A stretch of DNA of 64,000 nt from Tillus elongatus (lineage: Eukaryota > Arthropoda > Insecta > Coleoptera > Cleridae): contig OZ023262.1 of NCBI GenBank assembly GCA_964006375.1, positions 194,681,907 through 194,745,906 on the forward strand, read 5' to 3'. Position 1 is the first letter of the stretch. The number at the start of each line of letters is the position of its first letter. The notes under the pieces are model-generated. The model made no database searches and was not told the DNA's origin. It worked only from the letters and a program-made list of their open reading frames with translations. Of the stretch, positions 57,940 through 64,000 are shown piece after piece. Made by a program: the position numbers and the translations under genes.

Positions 57940-58527
57940 AATAACCACAGATGATCTAAACCTATATGAAAAAATATTTAAAATAAAAACGGTCCAAATT
58001 GACTTCACAATTATTTTTCAGTTAGAATTACCATTAGTAGACGAATCAGATTATACATATCATCAATTGTGCACCTTGCTTATATCGAAAAATCCCTATA
58101 CATTCCTAAAAGTAAGTACCTGATCCTGAGTAGCAAACAATATGCTTATCGAAACAAAAAATGTCAAAATTTAAAGAACTAATTGTATTTTTGCGAAAAC
58201 GATAATCCAGCCAAGCTCAACGACCAGTATCAATGCGAAATCAAGCTAATCAACTTTCGAAAACCGATAGATAATTGTAAACAAGAAACATTCAAAATTA
58301 ACAGGACCCGTCTCCAAATATGGAAACAGCCAGTACATTGTAATAGCACCAGATGAAACGAACATCAGAGTAATGTGCGAGGAAGAAGAAGACAACATAA
58401 TCATAAAGGGAACAAAATTAATAATCCTTAAACCAAATTCCAATCGACAAACAGGAAACAGAATTTACAAGACCACTCAAACATCAGAAACCCAGCAAAT
58501 ATTTAATCTACGTTCAGCTACACGATA
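57940..58527 (+). pseudogene. Errantivirus-type envelope, second part
   Basis: It continues the envelope remnant after the LTR insertion. IDFTIIFQLELPLVDESDYTY (about 58000-58060) matches the stretch in F-like envelopes that precedes the Cys-rich ectodomain. At 58310-58500 IVIAPDETNIRVMCEEEED, then IIIKGTKLIILKP, fit the later ectodomain. Frame changes and stops lie between them. The sequence is cut off at 58527 by a mariner fragment, so the membrane anchor is missing. No entry function is possible. Confidence 0.65.
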
Positions 58528-59098
58528 ACATTTCATAGCACGTACCTAGCAAATAGGCACAATTATCCCTATTATAGTGACGAAAAACCACATCACGTGC
58601 ATACAGTTGATTATCAGCACAGATGGAGTATTAATGTTTGGGCCGGAATTTTGGGAGGAAACATAATAGGGCGTTACTTTTTTAATGGCAACTTGAACGG
58701 TCAAATTTTCCTAAGATTTTTACAAGTTGATATGTCAGAGCTGTTGGAATATATCCCAAGAGATATTAAACGGCGGATGTGGTTTCAATTAGACGGTGCT
58801 CCCGCCCATTTTGAAACCAGTGTACGCGATCATTTAAACAGAAGTTACCCCGAGAAAGCCCACACAACTGGCCTGGAGGATCCTCGGACTTAACATGTTT
58901 GGATTTCTTTTTGTGGCGGTACATAAAAAGTATTCTTTACAAACTACCTCCGACTAACTGAGAAGATATGGAACTAATAATTCGAAGTTCTTTCCGCACA
59001 GTAACTTCTAAAATGTTATTGAAAGCCCAGAAATCATTTGAGAAAAGAATACGTTTATGTATTGAACAAGACGGCCCTCAATTTAAACAGTTACTGTA
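58528..59098 (+). pseudogene. Tc1/mariner transposase, 5'-truncated
   Basis: It begins abruptly with TFHSTYLANRHNYPYYSDEK, just after where the first catalytic Asp would be. Then VDYQHRWSINVWAGILGGNI, LNGQIFLRFLQVDMSELLEY, RMWFQLDGAPAHFE (second Asp, about 58780-58810), a frame change near 58850, SDLTCLDFFLWRYIKSILY (third Asp, about 58890-58940) and the end IEQDGPQFKQLL with a stop at 59096. The frame is open over 122 codons before the shift, making it the best preserved mariner of this sequence type in the window. The N-terminal half and left end are missing. Confidence 0.9.
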
Positions 59099-59408
59099 GT
59101 GTGCTAAATTGTACTTATTTGTTGTTGTTCATGTTATTAAAATTTGACAGTTGTATAACCCAACTAAAATTTTTTCAACTACTGCAATACAATGTTTTTG
59201 ATAAATGTTTTTCCGCGTTGACCTGCGAATTTACTTAGCCTACAATATAAACGCTCACTATAATCAAGGCTCACTTGATAATGAAAGATGACATTTATTA
59301 CTGAAAACAAACAATTCTAAATATCTCGAAAACTGTTTGAGTTAGGTATCGGGACCCCTAGTATCAATTGAAAGCCAATAAAGTTTTGTAGAAGAATAAG
59401 CCATTATA

Positions 59409-59729
59409 TACAGGGTGTTCTATTTGAAATAAGGGAGCTATTTACAATAATATGCGTTAAATATCACTACTAGGTTGCCGACCAGCCTGTATAACTTTAC
59501 ATTAAATTCTTTTTTCTGTTCCACGAAACAATTCCCTACTAAATACTAATATAAGTTAGATTTTTCTACGTTGCCGAGGGCAATAAAAAAAAAATTGCCG
59601 TGAGGCTTTCATGATTCCTACTGTAACTTACCTTTATTTTATCTCTAGATGACGAAAACCGAATAATATACTGGTTGTTCCATTTAAAAAATATAACTTT
59701 GATATGTATCTTTTTTTGAACACCCTGTA
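59409..59729. mobile_element. Mariner-type MITE
   Basis: Inverted ends TACAGGGTGTTC (59409-59420) and GAACACCCTGTA (59718-59729), TA-flanked, with a 300-bp non-coding interior. An alternative is two solo mariner ends lying face to face. Confidence 0.65.
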
Positions 59730-59842
59730 TCATCGACAGTATTTTCAGAAGATGACTCTGAAGACCCTACGTTAGAAAAAACTGAATTTGTAAATTCGAA
59801 CAGATTCCATTAGAGAGACCGATGCGTATATGGTGCCACACC

Positions 59843-59845
<3 letters not shown>

Positions 59846-59915
<70 letters not shown>
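59846..59915. repeat. (TA)n microsatellite
   Basis: 70 bp of TA. It starts at a mariner-type end (CACACCCTG) and is followed by family B. Confidence 0.98.
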
Positions 59916-59916
<1 letters not shown>

Positions 59917-59924
59917 CTGGGGTT

Positions 59925-60595
59925 CAACGAAAAATGTCAATTTTCACGAAATCACCCCTCATTTATCCCTTACCTCCTGAAGCGATGTTACCCGAAAACC
60001 ATTTTAAGCGTTCCTTTGTCAGGTGCCAGCTGGATATTAAATTTGAAGATGATATCTCCGTTCCTTCGAAAGTTATTGCACCTACTAACAGACAGACGCT
60101 CAGACTGACAGACCATCCGACCGACAGACAAAAAAATTGTCGTTCCACAATAGAGTTTTCTATATGTTTTCAGAGTTTTTACGCCGTTTTAGCAACAAAA
60201 AAATGTCGAAATTTCTTGCACCAAAATTCCCCCCACACATTCAACCTGTAATTTAATTTCAGCCCTAAAACGTTATATTACTCGAGTTTCAACGAAAAAA
60301 TGTCAATTTTCACCAAATCAACCCCCATTCGTCCCCTAACCCCTGCAGAGATTTTACCCAAAAAGAATCCAAATCGTTCGTTTGTCGGGTGCTAACTGTA
60401 TACCGAATTTGAAGACGATTCCTTAATTCGTTATAAAGTTATAGTGGCTACAAACAAACAGATATGCAGACCGACAGACCAAAAAAAAATTCGTTCCCAA
60501 ATCGTGTTTTCTATATATTTTAACACTTTTTACGACATTTAAACGAAAAAAATTTTTGAAATTTTTGTCGCCGATGCCATACTTCCACATGTTGA
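59925..60595 (+). repeat. Dispersed repeat family B, dimer
   Basis: Two head-to-tail partial copies (59930-60275 and 60280-60595). Both carry TGTCAATTTTCAC(C/G)AAATCA, CCCC..TTCGTCCC/ATTTATCCC, GGTGCCAGCTGGATATTAAA or its GGTGCTAACTGTATACCGAA equivalent, and a CAGACCGACAGAC-type run. Confidence 0.78.
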
Positions 60596-60599
60596 GAGA

Positions 60600-61295
60600 A
60601 TATGGAAGTAAAATAAAATTTAATTGTGGATCTAAGCCGTTTCATTCCAAGTCAGACCGGGAAATTTTGGCGCTCCCCTCGTACATATCGAAAGCAAAAG
60701 TAGTTACACAGACTTACTGGTGGATGCGGGATGGTTGAAAGAGAATTACTGGATAGGTTACTAACACGAAATCGCTTCCAGCTATAAATTTCTTCATTAA
60801 ATAGTGAAATGAAATTTTGATAGCAGCCGTATTTCAATGGCATAACTGATAAATTACAAGATAAGGAAAGTTTGTTGAAACATCTTGTAAAATGAAATGA
60901 GCTGAACGTACTGAAAGTTACCATGTACTAACTGGAAAATTATGTTTTAACTGTTTGCGTTATCGCATTGCGAAGTTATAATTACTGTTTCGTGAAAATG
61001 ACCTTCCAAGCAGATCCATACATAATTTGTATTGTGCTTCGACACAATGACAACGAAATATCAAGTAATGAACACATAACATCCAGAAAACGAAATCAAA
61101 TATAGAATTTAAAGCTCTATGCTGGTTTATGAATAGCAAATATTGCATAAAATGTATATTAAAATGTTCTAGATTTATGCTATCATTTGTTAAAATAGTT
61201 ACAATTCCTCTAAAATTAACCTTATATATTAGAAATAAATAACTGAAGACCAATGCGTTATCTACCTTTTATTGCACTTTCATTGCCAAACCTTA
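60600..61295. other. Non-coding, nothing recognised
   Basis: The minus-strand frames at 60652-61253 are hydrophobic, without ordered motifs, and look accidental. Confidence 0.4.
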
Positions 61296-61297
61296 CG

Positions 61298-61368
61298 GTG
61301 ATCGAGGGGTTAGACCGCTGCCTCATTGGCGAAGGGACGGGGATTCAAAACTCACTGTTGACTGAATT
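61298..61368 (+). repeat. tRNA-like segment, degenerate
   Basis: TGATCGAGGGGTTAGACCGC resembles an A-box region and GGGGATTCAAAACTC a decayed B box at tRNA-like spacing. It is either a tRNA pseudogene or the head of an old SINE. No tail or duplication seen. Confidence 0.35.
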
Positions 61369-61369
61369 T

Positions 61370-62395
61370 CCTTTTCAACCTTTTTTTTTAACTTTTTTCT
61401 GCCTTTGATTCAATTTTAACGTTATCTGATCAGATTGTGTAATTCCAATTTTTTTTGTTGTAGAAAAATCATTAATGAAAGATAAGGACTTTTAAGACTT
61501 TTTAATTCAAGTTTAATAGCAGCTGTTGTTGCCCTTAGTTGGTAAAACCGTTCCACAGTTGACACAGACGTAGAGATTTATAACTTCAAAAGAATCTGTT
61601 TTCTTCTCTGCAACCGTATTCAATTTTTACAGCATCGAGTGCATTTTTTTTCTGTGAAGCCACAGAAAAAGAGTCTACTTCTGTATTTAGACCAGATTTT
61701 AAATATCTTTGATTTATTTAATTTATTTTCATTAGCGAATTTCCTTGTACAATATGCTCTTTTAATAGCGAATTTTCTTATAAATCAATTTAATGAATGT
61801 TCTCTGAAGAATTTTTGTATTAAAAAATAATCAATTGCTGGAACATTTTTTCAAACGAAATTCGGCGAAAGTAAGGTTTCAATGGATTTTTGTGCAAACA
61901 AATTATTTTATTTTCAATTTTGATTACAGATTAGGTATATCATTTGAATTTTAATCATTCTTTTAGCAAAATATTTAGCCAGTTTTCACAGAAATTTTTC
62001 GTAAGATTTTTTGTGAAATTTTGATTATTAATGATAAATGTTTAATAAGCTATTATAACAAAAAGTTTTCGGTTTTCTTAAAAATTGTTTGCATTTTTTT
62101 TTAAAGTTTCATCGAAAAAGTTTTTGTGAATAATTATATTATATTGTGGTAGCTGGGTAAGTAACTTGAAGTGGTTCGTTGGCCAGCAAAATCGGAACTG
62201 ACCAATCGACCAATCTCAATTTGAAGCAGTGGATTCGGAGTAACTGACTTCTAAATGTATGTAACTTATTTATCAAAAACCTACATGTCAGTTTATCCAA
62301 TGTTAAAAATTTCGATCATCAGCCTCCGAACAATAGTACAAGTTTTGTTCGAAATGTCGACGCACATTCTTTAGCATTTCTGTAATTTGTCGGCA
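61370..62395. other. Non-coding; repeat E copy
   Basis: 61960-62200 is a reverse-oriented repeat E relative (GATTATTAATGATAAATGTT, TTTTTGTGAATAA). 61380-61950 shows nothing recognisable. Confidence 0.5.
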
Positions 62396-62399
62396 TTCG

Positions 62400-63010
62400 G
62401 TTACGATATGCTGACGTAAATCTTACAAGAATTGGTCTGAGTAGAATACATTTTACTTTTGATGTGACCACACAAAAGTAACTCTAGTGGTGATAAGTCT
62501 GCCGACCGTGCAGGACATTCTATGGAAACTCTTGTCTCAATCCACCGCTTTGAAAATCTGTGGTCGAGATATTCTCCAACAAGCAATAGATAATATTGAA
62601 GAGCTCCATCCTGGTGAAATACCAACTGGTCCTAGAGAGAGAACGCTTATTGATCTCGACAATGTCAGTCAACATTGGCCACTAAAAATTGCAGCCCAAA
62701 CATCGAGTTTTTCCAGGTGTTGTAAAATAATCTGGGATTAAAATCGGGAGATAGCGAGAATTATGACGATTTACGGTGCGCTTAGGAAAAACGAACAATC
62801 CACCGAAAAGCAAGCATTAAAAAGATAAACCACTCGTTCGCTTATCACTTCACAAGTCCAGACGGCGGCCACAGTCATCTTCATTTATTTCGTGTGCAAA
62901 ATGGATTTTGTATGCGTGGAATTTAAGACGCTTCAAAATGATTTGAATGGTAGTTCGCCCAAAACCAGATTCGCTTGCCGTTGCCTCATACCTGTCCTGG
63001 AATTCAAAGC
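62400..63010 (-). pseudogene. Tc1/mariner transposase remnant
   Basis: On the minus strand: ILKRLKFHAYKIHFAHEINE, then DDCGRRLDL (end of the helix-turn-helix and linker) near 62865-62950, a poorly readable stretch where the first catalytic Asp should be (62640-62840), MVFHQDGA near 62600-62625 (second Asp), FSKRWIETR, then LSPLELLLCGHIKSKMYST near 62440-62500. At the third catalytic position the reading is Glu rather than Asp. Several stops. A mariner-type end, GGCCACCCTGTATA, stands at 63403-63416, in the right place for the 5' end of this element. Confidence 0.85.
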
Positions 63011-63402
63011 AACATGACCAACCGTCACTTCTACTGCTTTGTGTCTTTGAGCGCTTCGCTTTTTATTACAAACAGACCCGATCTCTTGAAACTTTATCAG
63101 TAACTCCAAAACACACGTTTAATTAACACGCTTATCTTTCTTATCGTTAGTAGTCAATTTCTCAGATACCGCTGCTTCAGATCAAAAAAAGAACACCGTT
63201 GGAAAGAGATTTACACTAGCTCTAAAAGTATGATCCCACTTGTCATTTAGGATTCTAGGGGTGGATCGCACCACCGTTTAAGGGTTGGTTTTGCTATCTT
63301 GAAAATGAGCCTGAGAGTCTTCCCTCTTGAAAGCAAAATTTACTTCTTTTTAAAATTTTCAACAAAACTACAATAGAAAGCGCGTGATTCATTTTCAAGT
63401 GG

Positions 63403-63416
63403 CCACCCTGTATATT
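63403..63416 (-). repeat. Mariner terminal inverted repeat (solo end)
   Basis: GGCCACCCTGTATA, the complement of the TACAGGGTGGCC type of end. No matching left end was found near 62300. Confidence 0.6.
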
Positions 63417-63523
63417 TTAAGGGTATTTAATCTGCACAAATAACGATGAAATACGTGAGTTATTAGATTGTGTTCAAGCATAAACAAGAATAGTCCCATC
63501 TCTTATTCATTATCCGTTTACTT

Positions 63524-63537
63524 TTATGTACGTAACT
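63524..63537. repeat. Target site duplication, left (SINE-2)
   Basis: TTATGTACGTAACT, repeated exactly at 63745-63758. Confidence 0.94.
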
Positions 63538-63744
63538 AGCGTCTCCGTGGCCGTGCGGGAAAGTCGATGACTTTCCAATACGGACTCGGGGGACGACGGT
63601 TCGAGACTCACCGGCGGCGGATGATTTTTCAAATCACTGTCGTCGTTGAGATCGAGCTCGAAGTGGAGGGTAGGTTAGTTTAGATGAGCAAAAAGGGTCA
63701 GCAATGGCCTAATTGCCAGTAAGCATCTTACCTTTACCTTTACC
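63538..63744 (+). mobile_element. tRNA-derived SINE (SINE-2), plus copy
   Basis: 207 bp. The head has A box TGGCCGTGCGGG (63549) and B box GGTTCGAGACTC (63598), then CACCGGCGGCGGATGATTTT, a conserved body, and a tail of CTTTAC-like repeats. Perfect 14-bp flanking duplication. It is nearly identical to the minus copy at 20036-20241. Confidence 0.94.
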
Positions 63745-63758
63745 TTATGTACGTAACT
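63745..63758. repeat. Target site duplication, right (SINE-2)
   Basis: Exact 14-bp copy of 63524-63537. Confidence 0.94.
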
Positions 63759-64000
63759 TCTTTCATATAACTTATTTATATAAGTATTTAACTAATCAAC
63801 AGTTTTATAATTAGCTTTAAACTAATTTAAATAATCATCAAAAGACCGAAGCCTCAGCTTCCACCAAACAAGTTCGTGGAAGATGGAAAGATGTTCAGAC
63901 ATGAACGATAATTCATTAACACATTATTTATTTCTTAATCTCGGTTTGCAATTAAGCATTTATTATTTGTTCGAGAATGTGAAGAATTTCCTGAGTACAG
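63759..64000. other. Non-coding, nothing recognised
   Basis: AT-rich flank of the SINE with no frame or repeat I can name. Confidence 0.45.

Noticed and set aside
63538..63610. Functional tRNA gene
   Set aside because: A and B boxes fit, but the arms do not fold into a complete cloverleaf, and the segment is the head of a SINE with its own target duplication.

Overview
This is an AT-rich stretch of animal nuclear DNA, almost certainly from an insect. The evidence is the mobile-element content: several insect-type Tc1/mariner transposases, a Ty3/gypsy LTR element with a TATA box and an arthropod TCAGT initiator, remains of an errantivirus-type envelope gene, jockey/CR1-type LINEs and tRNA-derived SINEs. 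I found no host protein-coding gene, rRNA gene or functional tRNA gene that I can support. Most long reading frames are either transposon remains or artefacts of (TA)n microsatellites, which translate as Tyr-Ile runs.

Layout. 0-9 kb: a dispersed repeat, a 5'-truncated LINE with a perfect 13-bp target duplication (1349-2451), a CR1/jockey-type RT fragment on the minus strand (3640-4665), a 321-bp tandem repeat with an embedded palindromic mini-element (5145-5978), and a decayed LINE RT (7700-8470, minus). 9-24 kb: many copies of one dispersed family ('family A') whose centre is a (TA)n array, a two-unit MITE-like tandem, two mariner transposase remnants, a decayed ORF with a GGQNKN motif, a second copy of the first LINE, a tRNA-derived SINE with a 15-bp target duplication, and a tandem-plus-inverted repeat block.

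24.9-28.3 kb: a Ty3/gypsy-like LTR element (434/423-bp LTRs, tRNA-Leu primer site, 4-bp target duplication). It encodes Gag plus aspartic protease but has lost RT, RNase H and the integrase core. 29.1-36.6 kb: a LINE RT remnant, dispersed repeats, and a near full-length mariner (33608-35224) that was itself hit by a SINE. 36.9-41.5 kb: a minus-strand, non-coding LTR element with a tRNA-Lys primer site, a clear polypurine tract, one truncated LTR and a series of short hairpins. 46-49 kb: two mariner derivatives with very long inverted repeats lie next to fragments of one or two LINEs.

52-59 kb: an envelope (baculovirus F-type) remnant is split by a 4.3-kb LTR element that left a 5-bp duplication. 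That inserted element has a BEL/Pao-like Gag N-terminus followed by about 9.5 copies of a 21-residue repeat, and no recognisable protease, RT or integrase. 59-64 kb: a MITE, a dimeric dispersed repeat, another mariner remnant and a second SINE with a perfect 14-bp target duplication.

The genes do not form a host pathway. The window is best read as a layered record of insertions: LINE and envelope remains are old, the mariner and LTR insertions lie on top of them, and two SINE-2 copies with intact duplications look youngest. The most unusual items are the Gag-only repeat-protein LTR element, the Gag-protease deletion derivative, the hairpin series inside the minus-strand LTR element, and the repeated placement of (TA)n arrays either inside family A or against mariner ends. 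All similarities were judged by eye from remembered family features, without database searches.
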